From: Phycisphaerae bacterium
GTDB lineage: Bacteria; Planctomycetota; Phycisphaerae; Phycisphaerales; SM1A02
Length of the DNA: 46,708 bases
Direction of reading: 5' to 3'
Assembly: GCA_002717655.1 (NCBI GenBank)
Contig: PBAY01000024.1
Span: forward strand, 1-46,708
Under the pieces are notes generated by a model, which was not told where the DNA came from, ran no database searches, and worked only from the letters and a program-made list of their open reading frames with translations. Positions within the stretch are counted from its first letter, which is position 1. Every line of letters starts with the position of its first letter. This document shows, one piece after another, positions 18,037 to 27,125 of this stretch. Position numbers and translations under genes: made by a program.

Positions 18037-19623
18037 ATGTCCGATCTCGTCCCGGTTCGACGGGCACTCCTGTCCGTAAGTGACAAGACTGACCTGATCC
18101 CATTCGCCAAATCACTCGTCGCCATGAACGTCGAGCTGATCTCCACCGGAGGAACAGCCAGGGCACTTCGAGAAGCGAATGTCCCTGTTCTTGATGTGTC
18201 AGAGGTCACGGGCTTTCCTGAAATGATGGACGGCCGAGTCAAGACCCTGCACCCGAAGGTCCATGGCGGACTGCTGGCGCGTCGCGATCTCCCCTCACAT
18301 GTCGAAGCCATGGAAACACATGGAATCGTCCCTATTGATCTGGCCTGCATCAACCTCTATCCATTCGAGCGAACCATCCAGAAGCCAGGCATCGAAGATG
18401 CTGAAGCCATTGAACAGATCGACATCGGCGGCCCATCAATGGTTCGCTCCGCAGCCAAGAATCATGATTCGGTCTGTGTGGTGACTTCCCCTGCACAATA
18501 TGACCGGGTTGTGAGCGATCTGAAGAAGAATGAAGGCAGCACTTCTTTTGAACTTCGCCGCGATCTGGCAGCTGCTGCATTTTCTCGAACTGCACGATAT
18601 GACTCCGCCATCAGCACATGGATGAGTGGCTCCACCTCTGACAGCCCACCTGAAATGATCGAAATTCAGGCTTCACGCGAACAGGTCCTCCGCTATGGCG
18701 AGAACCCCCATCAACGTGCCGCGCTGTATATCGATCCAAACAGCAAGGAAGCCGGGATTGCAGCTGCCAAACAACGCGCAGGCAAACCTCTGAGCTTCAA
18801 CAACATCAATGATGCCGCAGCAGCACTCGAATGTGCCCGCGATCTGCATCTTGCCACTGATCAACCTGCCGCCGTCGTGATCAAGCATACGAATCCATGT
18901 GGCGCCTCAGTGTCCACCTCACCGGTTCAGGCCTTCGAACAGGCACATGCCGGAGATCCTCTTGCCGCCTATGGCGGAATCCTCGCCATGACGAGTCATG
19001 TCGATGAGGAACTCGCTTCTTCCATCACTGGAACAGCACGCTTTCTTGAAGTCATTCTCGCCCCCTCATACAGCGATGAAGCCGTCAAGCAGCTGGAGGC
19101 GAGATGGGCCAATGTCCGCCTCCTCGAGGTTGCAGACATCAGCAGTCAGCCAGATGCCTCGTGGAATATCCGCTCAATCGGCGGCGGACTGCTCGTTCAG
19201 GACCGGGATCGCAAGCTGGCGACTCCAGCACATTGGCAAATTGCGGTCGGTGATGGGCTTGATGACCAGACCGCCACCAATGCCGTGATTGCATGGACCG
19301 TTGCCAAGCACCTCATGTCCAATTCAATTGCCATTGCAGGCGATGAACGTCTGCTTGGCGTCGGCTCGGGCCAGGTTGACCGGGTGACGGCCTGTCGACT
19401 GGCTGTCGAAAAAGCTGAAGAGTCCCTCAAGGATTGCAATCAGCCTGTCGCCGCTTCTGATGCGTTCTTCCCTTTCGCGGACGGACCACAGGTCCTGCTT
19501 CAAGCCGGCATCAAGACACTGATCCACCCCGGCGGCTCCAAACGTGACGAAGAGACCTTCGAGGCCTGTCGCGAGCATGATGCAACTTGCCTGCTTACAG
19601 GCACCAGAACATTCAGGCACTGA
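18037..19623 (+). CDS. purH: Bifunctional AICAR transformylase/IMP cyclohydrolase
   Basis: A 528-residue enzyme for the last two steps of IMP synthesis. The N-terminal cyclohydrolase (MGS-like) domain has ISTGGTARALREA, GRVKTLHPKVHGG and DIGGPSMVRSAAKN. The transformylase domain has LRYGENPHQ, KHTNPCGAS and the C-terminal ADGPQV/IHPGGSKRDEE. Length is typical. The start at 18037 is the first ATG matching the family N-terminus (VRRALLSVSDK). No other pur gene is adjacent. It converges on nuoB with a 15-bp gap. Confidence 0.97.
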   Translation: MSDLVPVRRALLSVSDKTDLIPFAKSLVAMNVELISTGGTARALREANVPVLDVSEVTGFPEMMDGRVKTLHPKVHGGLLARRDLPSHVEAMETHGIVPIDLACINLYPFERTIQKPGIEDAEAIEQIDIGGPSMVRSAAKNHDSVCVVTSPAQYDRVVSDLKKNEGSTSFELRRDLAAAAFSRTARYDSAISTWMSGSTSDSPPEMIEIQASREQVLRYGENPHQRAALYIDPNSKEAGIAAAKQRAGKPLSFNNINDAAAALECARDLHLATDQPAAVVIKHTNPCGASVSTSPVQAFEQAHAGDPLAAYGGILAMTSHVDEELASSITGTARFLEVILAPSYSDEAVKQLEARWANVRLLEVADISSQPDASWNIRSIGGGLLVQDRDRKLATPAHWQIAVGDGLDDQTATNAVIAWTVAKHLMSNSIAIAGDERLLGVGSGQVDRVTACRLAVEKAEESLKDCNQPVAASDAFFPFADGPQVLLQAGIKTLIHPGGSKRDEETFEACREHDATCLLTGTRTFRH

Positions 19624-19638
19624 TCTGATCCAAAAGAG

Positions 19639-20208
19639 CTAGGTTGCCCCGATACTCACATCCATCGGCTGCTGCGATGGATGATGCGTCGGCTCAAGTG
19701 CAATCGAAAGCGGCAGACGCTTGCCAGCACCGTCCATTGGGATATTGTCCTGGTCAATGATCCGCTGGATGGCCATGACACCCTCCAGGAGCATCTCAGG
19801 CCTTGGAGGGCAACCAGGGACATACACATCAACAGGAAGGAACTGGTCGATGCCTTGAACAACGGCGTAGGTATCGAATACTCCGCCAGTTGAAGCACAG
19901 GCACCCATGGAGATGACCCATTTGGGCTCACACATCTGCTGATAGATGTGCTGCAGAACGGGGAGCATCTTCACACTCACTCGCCCAGCCACAATCAAGA
20001 GATCAGCCTGCCTTGGACTGAAGCGGAAGACCTCGGCCCCGAACCGTGCCAGGTCATACCGACTCGATGCAGTCGCCATCAATTCGATACCACAGCAAGC
20101 TGTCGCAAATGGCATCGGCCACAAAGCTGAACGACGAGCCCAGTTGATCACTCGGCTCAACTGAGTGGTGAGGTATCCATCTACTGGAATGGCGGTTTCC
20201 AAGCCCAT
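19639..20208 (-). CDS. nuoB: NADH-quinone oxidoreductase subunit B
   Basis: A 189-residue complex I subunit holding the N2 [4Fe-4S] cluster, which passes electrons to quinone. Cluster ligands are visible: Cys38 and Cys39 in ATACCGIE, Cys104 in GACASTGG and Cys133 in PGCPPRP. The start at 20208 has AGGAG eight bases upstream. The usual nuoA and nuoC neighbours are missing: upstream (same strand) is a STAS gene, and nuoC lies 11 kb away. The C-terminal tail of about 30 residues ([11 protein letters not shown]) is low in complexity. Confidence 0.96.
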   Translation of the reverse strand: MGLETAIPVDGYLTTQLSRVINWARRSALWPMPFATACCGIELMATASSRYDLARFGAEVFRFSPRQADLLIVAGRVSVKMLPVLQHIYQQMCEPKWVISMGACASTGGVFDTYAVVQGIDQFLPVDVYVPGCPPRPEMLLEGVMAIQRIIDQDNIPMDGAGKRLPLSIALEPTHHPSQQPMDVSIGAT

Positions 20209-20286
20209 ACCAAGAACTCCTGTGGGGGGGATCGCCCCTTGGACTCCTTCATGGTATCGGCTATCGGTCCCAGAAGTTGCAGGAAC

Positions 20287-20661
20287 TTATGCGATTCGGC
20301 TACGGCGAGCAGACCACGCCCTTGGCCGGGGCTTCCCGCCCAGAAGCCGATCAAGCCTCAGAAGACGAAGGACATCCCGAATCGGGTCACTGACATCATG
20401 GAGCACCAGCTCAGCCTTCCAGTCCTTGGCCAATCGCTCAAACTCCAGACACATGCCCAAGGCCGTGATTGACATGGTGTAGACCTCAGAAAGGTCCAGC
20501 TCCAGCTTCCTCACCTTTCGACCATTGGATTTCATGAAGGTTCCGACCTGAGAAGCAAGCCGCGATGCTTCGCGGTCCCCCAGACGTGGCCCGGTAGGCC
20601 TGACCGTCAAAACGCCATGGTTCATGGTGCATCCGCTTACGAAATTCGTTGTCATCGACAT
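20287..20661 (-). CDS. STAS-domain protein
   Basis: A 124-residue single STAS-domain protein of the anti-anti-sigma factor type. It shows VLTVRPTGPRLGD, then LELDLSEVYTMSITALG, where family members usually have DxxxxDSSGLG; the phosphorylatable Ser position aligns by eye with Thr in this one. It is followed by LVLHDVSDPIRDVLRLLRLDRLL. The C-terminus is basic (PRPRAWSARRSR). The start at 20661 has GGAGG 11 bases upstream. No anti-sigma kinase, phosphatase or sigma factor adjoins it; it precedes nuoB by 78 bp, possibly in one transcript. Confidence 0.7.
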   Translation of the reverse strand: MSMTTNFVSGCTMNHGVLTVRPTGPRLGDREASRLASQVGTFMKSNGRKVRKLELDLSEVYTMSITALGMCLEFERLAKDWKAELVLHDVSDPIRDVLRLLRLDRLLGGKPRPRAWSARRSRIA

Positions 20662-20862
20662 CTTCTTATTTCCCTCCAGAACGGGTCCTCTCCCACAGGG
20701 GCTTCTGATGGCCCGTGGTCTGGGATCGGCGATCAAGATGCTGAACTTCACCGTGAAGCCCTTCTAATCAGCCCTAAAGAGCCTCACGTGGACTGTTCTG
20801 CCGTCAGAATCCGAACATTCCAACAATCACAACCTGTTCGAGCCGTTACCTTCTGGAGATCA

Positions 20863-22059
20863 ATGAAGCACGAATACAGATCAACATGGGTAGTTACAGG
20901 ACTCACGGCGATTCTGATGGCAACATCCGCCCTCGGGGCCGCACCGGGAATGGCCAGCAGGACGGAGGATCAAACCACCCCCGCCGCCACCCAGCCAGCA
21001 CCAGACGCTGAATTCAATGGGGTCGTGCTGCCCGAGTCATCTCAGGGCGATGCTTCCATCGAACTGGCCCGGTCCCTGCTGCCGGAAGAATTCAAGAAGT
21101 ACAAGGGCACCAGCCATCTGATCTTCACCGACTCCGACTGGGAGTCCCTTTCCGAGATCCGGGGCACCCTGCGCAGAACCTGGTCGGAATACCGAGGCTT
21201 CTGCCGTCGAATGGGAGTCGTTGTCCCGCGGCCGGATGAAAAACTCGTCTGCATCATCTTCGATGAACATGATGACTTCCTGAACTTCGCCAAGAGAACC
21301 GAAGGCGATCATGCGATTCTTGAACTGGCCAACGGCTACTTCAGTCCACGTTATGACTGGATAGCGCTCTTCGAACCGCTTTATCACGATTCCACTCTTG
21401 AGGCAGAGCAAGTACTCCACAGCAGACAACGCGAGCTCGATGAGTTTCAACAGAGACTTGATGAAAGCGATCTCCCACCGGATCGCAGACAGCAGTCACA
21501 GGATGAGATTGATCGATTGCAACGTGGCATCGACCACCAGTTCAGTCACATGGAGCAATGGGCAAGAGATGTTCGGACAGCCGTCACCATCCATGAAGCC
21601 ATTCATCAATTCACCCATGTCTGTCACACCTGGCCCGGGATCAACATCTGGCCCATGTGGCTGCATGAAGGACTTGCAACAGCATTCGAGACCAACGACT
21701 CCTCCTCAGGCTTCGGCCCGGACCGAGTGGACCAAACACGTGATCTCGAATTCATTGAACTTCTGGAGCAGGACCGATTGATCCCACTTCGCGACTTCAT
21801 CTCCATGAAAGCCTATGGAGATCAGACTGAAGCCACACTGAGCGTGATGTATCCTCAGACCTACGGCCTGATGACGTGGCTGTATGAATACAGAACACCT
21901 CAACTGGCCCAGTACCTGAAACGGCTCTCAGCTCCACCTGAGGAAGACGGCGTACAGGATCCAGTACGTCTCTTTGAAGAGGTCTTCGGGAAGGTCGATG
22001 CGTTGGAGAAACGCTGGCACAGGATTGAAAAGACAGGGTGGCGAAGCAAACGCCACTAG
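20863..22059 (+). CDS. Secreted DUF1570-type zinc-metalloprotease-like protein
   Basis: A 398-residue exported protein. A signal sequence (GLTAILMATSALGA) is followed by a Thr/Pro/Ala-rich linker. The DUF1570-like domain has the planctomycete-style zinc signature HEAIHQ and, about 25 residues on, WLHEGLATAFE, giving a plausible His-His-Glu metal site. A charged coiled-coil insert (about 185-230: QRELDEFQQRLDES, RRQQSQDEIDRLQRG) interrupts the domain. Peptidase activity is inferred from the motif; the substrate is unknown. The start at 20863 has GGAG close by (20855-20858). The stop TAG shares bases with the convergent YihY stop (CTAG at 22056-22059). Confidence 0.78.
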   Translation: MKHEYRSTWVVTGLTAILMATSALGAAPGMASRTEDQTTPAATQPAPDAEFNGVVLPESSQGDASIELARSLLPEEFKKYKGTSHLIFTDSDWESLSEIRGTLRRTWSEYRGFCRRMGVVVPRPDEKLVCIIFDEHDDFLNFAKRTEGDHAILELANGYFSPRYDWIALFEPLYHDSTLEAEQVLHSRQRELDEFQQRLDESDLPPDRRQQSQDEIDRLQRGIDHQFSHMEQWARDVRTAVTIHEAIHQFTHVCHTWPGINIWPMWLHEGLATAFETNDSSSGFGPDRVDQTRDLEFIELLEQDRLIPLRDFISMKAYGDQTEATLSVMYPQTYGLMTWLYEYRTPQLAQYLKRLSAPPEEDGVQDPVRLFEEVFGKVDALEKRWHRIEKTGWRSKRH

Positions 22060-23051
22060 AGGACTCGCTGTTCCCGCTGATGCCGGCCTCGACGGACCTT
22101 GGCCACGCGTGAGGTGACCGCTGCGCACTGCAAGCCGAAGAGCAGGCACATCCAGTTCAGATACACCCAGAAGAGAAACAGCGGAACAAGTCCAAGTGAA
22201 CCTGCTGGCGATCCAACAACAGCATGCTCGACATAGATGCGGAATCCCCAATGCGCCAGATACAGGGCGATGGTCGCCACGAATGCACCTGGCGCGACGG
22301 CCCTCCACGCTAGTCGATTCGCAGGGATGAACAGATAGCCGATCGTGATCAAGCCCCAGATCAGCAGACAACTCAGAAGCTTCTCGAGGATGAACACGAA
22401 CGTGGCATGTCCACCACCAAAATCAGCGATCTGTCCCGAACCCCACCTCAGAACCCAGAGCCCGGCAACCAGAAGAAGCGGCCCAAGAGACAGAACTGCA
22501 AGATACATCCCCCATCTTCGCCACCAGGAACGCCGCCTGCCTCGGCCGCTTACGGCACTGAAAGATGTCTCGATTTCACGAAAGAGATAGATCGCCGAGT
22601 ACAGCAGGACAATCGTTCCGACGATCGTTATTCCAGAAGTGTCATAGTTCATGGCGCGATCAGCCATCTGCACAACCCATGACCCTGCTGTGAATGGTTG
22701 ATCATCACCGTGCGACACTCCATTGGTGACACGATTGTCATTGACCTGTATGGCTTCCAACTGCAGATGAGAAACAAGTTCCTGTGTCGCCGAAACGACA
22801 TCCGCACGCGAGACCACCAGCTGGAGTACGCCTGCAGCAATGACCATGATCGGAATCAGGGCAAACAGGAGACGATAGGTCAGTGCCGCCGCCATCATCT
22901 CCGCCCGATCTCTTCTCATCTGCCGACCAGCAACACGAACGACATCAACCATGAACTTGAGCAGACGTTCATGCCTGCTCAGTTCGTCAGTTGTCCGACG
23001 CATGAGCGATCGGAACCATCCTTCAATGGCTTTGATTCGACGTCGAATCAC
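22056..23051 (-). CDS. YihY/BrkB (UPF0761)-family membrane protein
   Basis: A 331-residue inner-membrane protein with about six hydrophobic segments, matching the YihY/BrkB family (formerly ribonuclease BN). Typical segments are AAALTYRLLFALIPIM at the first membrane span, IVGTIVLLYSAIYLFREIE, and the last, LGLVPLFLFWVYLNWMCLLFG. Its role is unsettled; transport has been suggested for relatives. The start is GTG at 23051 with AGGAG nine bases upstream. The C-terminus is basic. It is downstream of the small membrane-protein gene (40-bp gap, same strand). Confidence 0.88.
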   Translation of the reverse strand: MIRRRIKAIEGWFRSLMRRTTDELSRHERLLKFMVDVVRVAGRQMRRDRAEMMAAALTYRLLFALIPIMVIAAGVLQLVVSRADVVSATQELVSHLQLEAIQVNDNRVTNGVSHGDDQPFTAGSWVVQMADRAMNYDTSGITIVGTIVLLYSAIYLFREIETSFSAVSGRGRRRSWWRRWGMYLAVLSLGPLLLVAGLWVLRWGSGQIADFGGGHATFVFILEKLLSCLLIWGLITIGYLFIPANRLAWRAVAPGAFVATIALYLAHWGFRIYVEHAVVGSPAGSLGLVPLFLFWVYLNWMCLLFGLQCAAVTSRVAKVRRGRHQREQRVL

Positions 23052-23091
23052 GTTGACAAGCTCCTGAACTTCAGAACAGAGTCAAGGCACT

Positions 23092-23451
23092 CTAGTACGA
23101 AGAGACCCAGACGAAAAAGACCGCCGTCGCAACCCAGCAGAATCCATTCAATGCCGCCCCAATCGTTGCCATGCGACAGCCCTTGGCCGAAGTCGTCAAG
23201 CCGATCATTCCAAGAATGAAACCGAAGATGGATGCAAGTCCAGCCGCCCCCATGATGATCATGATGATGAAGGCACCAATCTGGGAATCCGACATCGCTT
23301 CCGACCCGGTTAGTCCATGGCCAGTGAAATTCTGGCCCAGTACATTCAACCCCACGATGGGACTGATAATCTGGATCAACCAGAGCACGATCCCCATTCC
23401 AAGACTGATGGCGCCGAATCTCGACCGTCGATCTGACTGCAAATCCTGCAT
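23092..23451 (-). CDS. Small multi-pass membrane protein (DUF4190-like?)
   Basis: A 119-residue protein with three to four hydrophobic segments (AISLGMGIVLWLIQIISPIV; IGAFIIMIIMGAAGLASIFG; IGAALNGFCWVATAVFFVWV) and short polar ends. The mid-protein GFILGMIGL resembles DUF4190-type small membrane proteins, but this is weak. The ATG at 23451 has GAAGG nine bases upstream. It precedes the YihY gene on the same strand. Function is unknown. Confidence 0.65.
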   Translation of the reverse strand: MQDLQSDRRSRFGAISLGMGIVLWLIQIISPIVGLNVLGQNFTGHGLTGSEAMSDSQIGAFIIMIIMGAAGLASIFGFILGMIGLTTSAKGCRMATIGAALNGFCWVATAVFFVWVSSY

Positions 23452-23590
23452 GTAGGCGACCTTCCCTGCTGCGATTCCTCTTGCACGAGCACTCCAAGTA
23501 CAGTCGAGGAGGTTACGCTGTGCAATTGGCGCATGTAAGCGTCAATCTGATCAGTACCTCTTGGATGGTACCTGAGTTTGGAGCCATGAA

Positions 23591-24442
23591 GTGACGACAG
23601 GCTGGAACATCGAATCGCCAGAATCGGACGACCCGCAGGGAGGGAATCGCGGTGGACGCGAGCATGACTTTCGCGATGCCTCTCGAGGCGAACGACTGCA
23701 GAAGATTCTGGCCGCTGCAGGCATCGGCTCTCGTCGCAACTGTGAGAAGATCATTGCCGAGGGTGCGGTGCGAGTAAACGGGCATCTGGTTGCTGAACTG
23801 CCCGCCTGGGCAGACCCCAAGCACGACCGAATCACCGTCAACGGCCGAGCCATTCGACAGCCTTCAGCCCATGTCTATGTGATGCTGTTCAAGCCACGTG
23901 GAATCATCTGCACAAACGACGATCCAGAAGGACGCAGGCGTGCCATTGATCTAGTCAATCATCCATCACGCGCCCGCCTCTTCCCCGTTGGACGACTGGA
24001 TCAGGAAAGCTCTGGACTGTTGCTGCTGACTGATGATGGTGAACTCGCCCAAAGATTGACGCACCCCTCCCACGAAGTGACAAGGACCTATGAAATCAGT
24101 GTGCGCGGTCATGTCGAGGAATCTGATCTGAACAGACTGAGACGAGGCATTTTCCTGTCTGATGGACGTCATTCCGCCAGACGTGCCTCCGCTGAGAAGT
24201 TGCAGGTGCTCCGCCGTGATCGAAGCAGAACCAATCTCAGACTGGTTCTCAGAGAAGGACGCAATCGTCAGGTTCGCCGAATGCTGGCAAGACTTGGTTT
24301 CCCGGTCAAACGCCTGCAACGAGTGGCGATGGGACCACTGAAACTACGTGACCTTCAGCCTGGGCAATGGCGGGATCTGACGCATTCAGAACTCAAGGCG
24401 CTTCAACGTCTGGCAATGCCTGATCGTCCGAAGTCTCGCTGA
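23591..24442 (+). CDS. RsuA/RluB-family rRNA pseudouridine synthase
   Basis: A 283-residue enzyme with an N-terminal S4 RNA-binding domain (about 34-80: RLQKILAAAGIGSRR, VRVNGHL) and a pseudouridine synthase domain with VGRLDQESSGLLLLTDDGEL (catalytic Asp in GRLD) and REGRNRQVRRML. It modifies rRNA; RluB, RluE, RluF or RsuA specificity cannot be told. The start is GTG at 23591 with GGAG (23580-23583) seven bases upstream. The first 30 residues are a Gly/Asp-rich extension. The 3' end overlaps scpA by 50 bp in the antisense direction. Confidence 0.92.
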   Translation: MTTGWNIESPESDDPQGGNRGGREHDFRDASRGERLQKILAAAGIGSRRNCEKIIAEGAVRVNGHLVAELPAWADPKHDRITVNGRAIRQPSAHVYVMLFKPRGIICTNDDPEGRRRAIDLVNHPSRARLFPVGRLDQESSGLLLLTDDGELAQRLTHPSHEVTRTYEISVRGHVEESDLNRLRRGIFLSDGRHSARRASAEKLQVLRRDRSRTNLRLVLREGRNRQVRRMLARLGFPVKRLQRVAMGPLKLRDLQPGQWRDLTHSELKALQRLAMPDRPKSR

Positions 24443-25250
24443 ATCCTTCGGCCTCATCCCCCATCGGCACATCTTCTTCCCACTCATCCGTTGGACGAAC
24501 CGTGAGTCGGATCGGACCTTCATCTTCCTGAAGGAAATCAACTCGTCGCGTGCGAATCAATTCCAAAGTGGCCAGAAACAGACCCACTCGATGAGAGGCA
24601 TTGCGTCCAGCAAATACATCCTGCAAGGTCAATGGCTCGCCCTGACGACGAGAAAGTCGGTCCATCAGATCAGCCTGATGCAGCGAGATGGGCGTGTCAT
24701 CAACCGCCACACGGTGATCTCCCATGGCATCAAAGTTGATCGCACTGGCGATCCGCTCGTAGGCCTCGGTGAGATCCATGACATGAACATCTTCAACATC
24801 AAGACCTACTTCTTCCTCTTGCTCCTGGAGGAGATCACTGTCAGCCTTGACTGCAATTCTTCTTGCAAACTCCACACGCCGGTCTTCAAGCCTTTCCGCA
24901 GCAAGCCTGACACGCTGGTATCTCAGCAGCTGTCGAATGAGATCCGACCGGGGATCGTCCGTCGATTCAGGGGCCGACTCATCGTCTTCGATCTCGGAAT
25001 TCGAGACAGGCACAATTGACCTGGACTTGATTTCGACCAGCGTCGCCGCCATCACCAGAAACTCACCCGCCAACTCAACATCGATCGATTCGACCGACTG
25101 CAGCATGCCCAGATACTGCTCGGTGATCTCAGCAATTGGAATATCCTGAAGATCTACTTCCGAGCGTCGTACCAGAAACAACAACAGATCCAGCGGGCCC
25201 TCGAAGGACTCCAGCCGCACCTTGTATTCCTGCTGGCCCTGTTCCGACAT
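24393..25250 (-). CDS. scpA: Segregation and condensation protein A
   Basis: A 285-residue kleisin of the bacterial SMC-ScpAB condensin. The N-terminus YKVRLESFEGPLDLLLFLV and DIPIAEITEQYL is classic; the middle is acidic, and the C-terminal winged-helix part has RVGLFLATLELIRTRRVDFLQ. The C-terminus carries an acidic tail (VPMGDEAEGFSETSDDQ). The start at 25250 is chosen because it sits at the family N-terminus. scpB is not in the window. The end overlaps that of the convergent pseudouridine synthase gene. Confidence 0.93.
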   Translation of the reverse strand: MSEQGQQEYKVRLESFEGPLDLLLFLVRRSEVDLQDIPIAEITEQYLGMLQSVESIDVELAGEFLVMAATLVEIKSRSIVPVSNSEIEDDESAPESTDDPRSDLIRQLLRYQRVRLAAERLEDRRVEFARRIAVKADSDLLQEQEEEVGLDVEDVHVMDLTEAYERIASAINFDAMGDHRVAVDDTPISLHQADLMDRLSRRQGEPLTLQDVFAGRNASHRVGLFLATLELIRTRRVDFLQEDEGPIRLTVRPTDEWEEDVPMGDEAEGFSETSDDQALPDVEAP

Positions 25251-25411
25251 CAAGATGACATTCGCTCCTGACAAACCAGTGACAAACTTGGCCTGAGCAG
25301 GCCACAGGATGGCCATGGCAGACGCCTCTGAGGCGATACAATGCACGTGCCCATCAGGGGAAGCGTCTCCCCCTGCGTCCGCCATCATACCCCTCTGCCA
25401 GAAGCCTGCCC

Positions 25412-26494
25412 ATGACCCCACCTGCTGCATCACCGATCAGTGACGACTCGGCTTCAGGAACCCCTCGCCCGGGTGAGAGCGAAACGAGCTTCATTGCCGA
25501 GATTCTCCGAGGCGAAGCGGCTGCGATGGGCAATCTGGCCAAGGCCGTTGAGGAAGACCCGAACGAATCCAGGCACTGGCAGCAAGCCATCGACATGATC
25601 GCCGACTGCAAGGGCCATGTCGTGCTCACTGGAATGGGCAAATCAGGGCTCATTGGCGCGAAGATTTCCGCAACGCTCTCCAGCGTTGGTGTGCCTTCTC
25701 ACGTCCTGCATCCAGCCGATGCGGTACATGGCGACCTTGGCGCAATCCGCCCTGAGGATGTCGTACTGTTGCTGAGCTACTCCGGCCGCACGGAAGAAGT
25801 CGTAAATCTTGCAACGATTCTTCGCGCAGACGGCGTCAAGAGATTGGCAATCACCGTTTCCCACGAAACCGATCTGGCGAGACTGTGTGACGCACATCTG
25901 GCCCTCGGACCACTCGAGGAAGTCTGCCCATTGAGCCTGGCACCCACGACTTCAACCACACTCACGCTGGCCTGTGGAGATGCACTGGCATTGAGTGTCG
26001 CCAGACGAAGAAGCTTCAAGGAATCAGACTTCCATCAACGCCATCCAGGCGGCTCGCTCGGCGATGGCCTTCGCCCCGTACGCGAACTGCTTCGATTCCG
26101 TGCAGGTACGAATCTGACCGTGCTGCCTGATTCGCTGACCGTAGGAGAAGCACTCGAACAGGCATGGCCGGATCAATCAAGCTCCGCCATCAGACACGCG
26201 GGCGCAATCATTCTGGCTGATTCAAATGGCCGACTCTCCGGGATCTTCACCGATGGCGACCTCAGAAGGCTGATCCTCAAGCAGGACAATCCTCTGCAAA
26301 CACCTATCAAGGAGGTGATGACCTCGGACCCTCGACACCTTCTCGAGAACGACCGGCTCAATGATGCACGCCAGATGGTTGCCGAGTTTCGCATCGACGA
26401 AATACCTGTAGTGGATGACAACGGCCAGCCTGTGGGTCTGATCGACATCCAGGATCTGATGACGCTCCGCGTCACCGGCGACTCAATGTCCTGA
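25412..26494 (+). CDS. kdsD: Arabinose-5-phosphate isomerase (KdsD/KpsF)
   Basis: A 360-residue enzyme giving D-arabinose-5-phosphate for Kdo synthesis. A SIS domain (about 50-200) has TGMGKSGLIGAKISATLSS, HPADAVHGDLG, LLSYSGRTEEVV and FHQRHPGGSLG. Two CBS domains follow (about 225-355: SGIFTDGDLRRLI; IDEIPVVDDNGQPVGLIDI). The ATG at 25412 fits, though the ribosome site is weak and the first 25 residues are Pro/Ser/Asp-rich. It heads the operon kdsD - Ntn hydrolase - kdsC - LptC-like, with gaps of 25 and 30 bp and then an ATGA overlap. Confidence 0.95.
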   Translation: MTPPAASPISDDSASGTPRPGESETSFIAEILRGEAAAMGNLAKAVEEDPNESRHWQQAIDMIADCKGHVVLTGMGKSGLIGAKISATLSSVGVPSHVLHPADAVHGDLGAIRPEDVVLLLSYSGRTEEVVNLATILRADGVKRLAITVSHETDLARLCDAHLALGPLEEVCPLSLAPTTSTTLTLACGDALALSVARRRSFKESDFHQRHPGGSLGDGLRPVRELLRFRAGTNLTVLPDSLTVGEALEQAWPDQSSSAIRHAGAIILADSNGRLSGIFTDGDLRRLILKQDNPLQTPIKEVMTSDPRHLLENDRLNDARQMVAEFRIDEIPVVDDNGQPVGLIDIQDLMTLRVTGDSMS

Positions 26495-26519
26495 AACCAA
26501 CGCTTCAAGAGACACACTC

Positions 26520-27095
26520 ATGTCAATCATCGTTGCGATACATCGTCACGGCCAGATCACCATGGCAGCCGACACGCTCACGTGCTTCGGCGATGGTGAA
26601 AAAGCACCTTCAGAGAACTGCCGGACCCGAAAGATCTTCCCTATCGGCAACGCCCACATCGGGGGGACGGGCTGGGCGGTGTATGACGACATCATTGATC
26701 ACTGGATGCTCGAGCGAGAAGCACCACTTCTGGATAGCAGGTCCGCCGTGTTCACGTATTTTCTGGAACTCTGGAGAGGCATGCGGGACGGCTATCCGTT
26801 CGTCAATGATCAAGCCAATTCCAAGGACACCCCCTTCACGGACCTCGACTCGAGTTTTCTCGTGGCAAGTTCCGGCGGACTGTTCAAGGTCTCGAGTGAT
26901 CTTGGTGTCACGGAGTTCAAGCAATATGCAGCCATCGGCTCCGGCTCGGAGTATGCCCTGGGAGCCATTGAAGCCCTGTGGGACCGAGTGGACGATGATC
27001 AGGACCTCGCCCGTGCGGCCGTCAGGGCCGCCTCAAGGCTCGATGTGCACTGTGGAGACGATGTCGACCTGATCCAGGTCTCCACGGCAGGCTAG
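26520..27095 (+). CDS. HslV/proteasome-beta-like Ntn hydrolase with N-terminal serine
   Basis: A 191-residue protein of the proteasome/HslV fold. After Met removal the N-terminal nucleophile would be Ser1 (SIIVAIHRHGQITMAADT), not the usual Thr. In this numbering Asp17 (AADT) matches the catalytic Asp of HslV. A Lys about 20 residues on (RTRKI, Lys37) could match catalytic Lys33, with four residues inserted. Further fold marks are IGGTGWAVYDD, FLVASSGGLFKVSS, AIGSGSEYALGAIEALW and ARAAVRAASRLDVHCG. No hslU or other ATPase is next to it. Its position between kdsD and kdsC is unexpected. It could be a peptidase, or an Ntn amidohydrolase with another substrate. Activity is inferred. Confidence 0.8.
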   Translation: MSIIVAIHRHGQITMAADTLTCFGDGEKAPSENCRTRKIFPIGNAHIGGTGWAVYDDIIDHWMLEREAPLLDSRSAVFTYFLELWRGMRDGYPFVNDQANSKDTPFTDLDSSFLVASSGGLFKVSSDLGVTEFKQYAAIGSGSEYALGAIEALWDRVDDDQDLARAAVRAASRLDVHCGDDVDLIQVSTAG

Positions 27096-27125
27096 AACGC
27101 TCGCACCCGCATACACTGCAACAGG

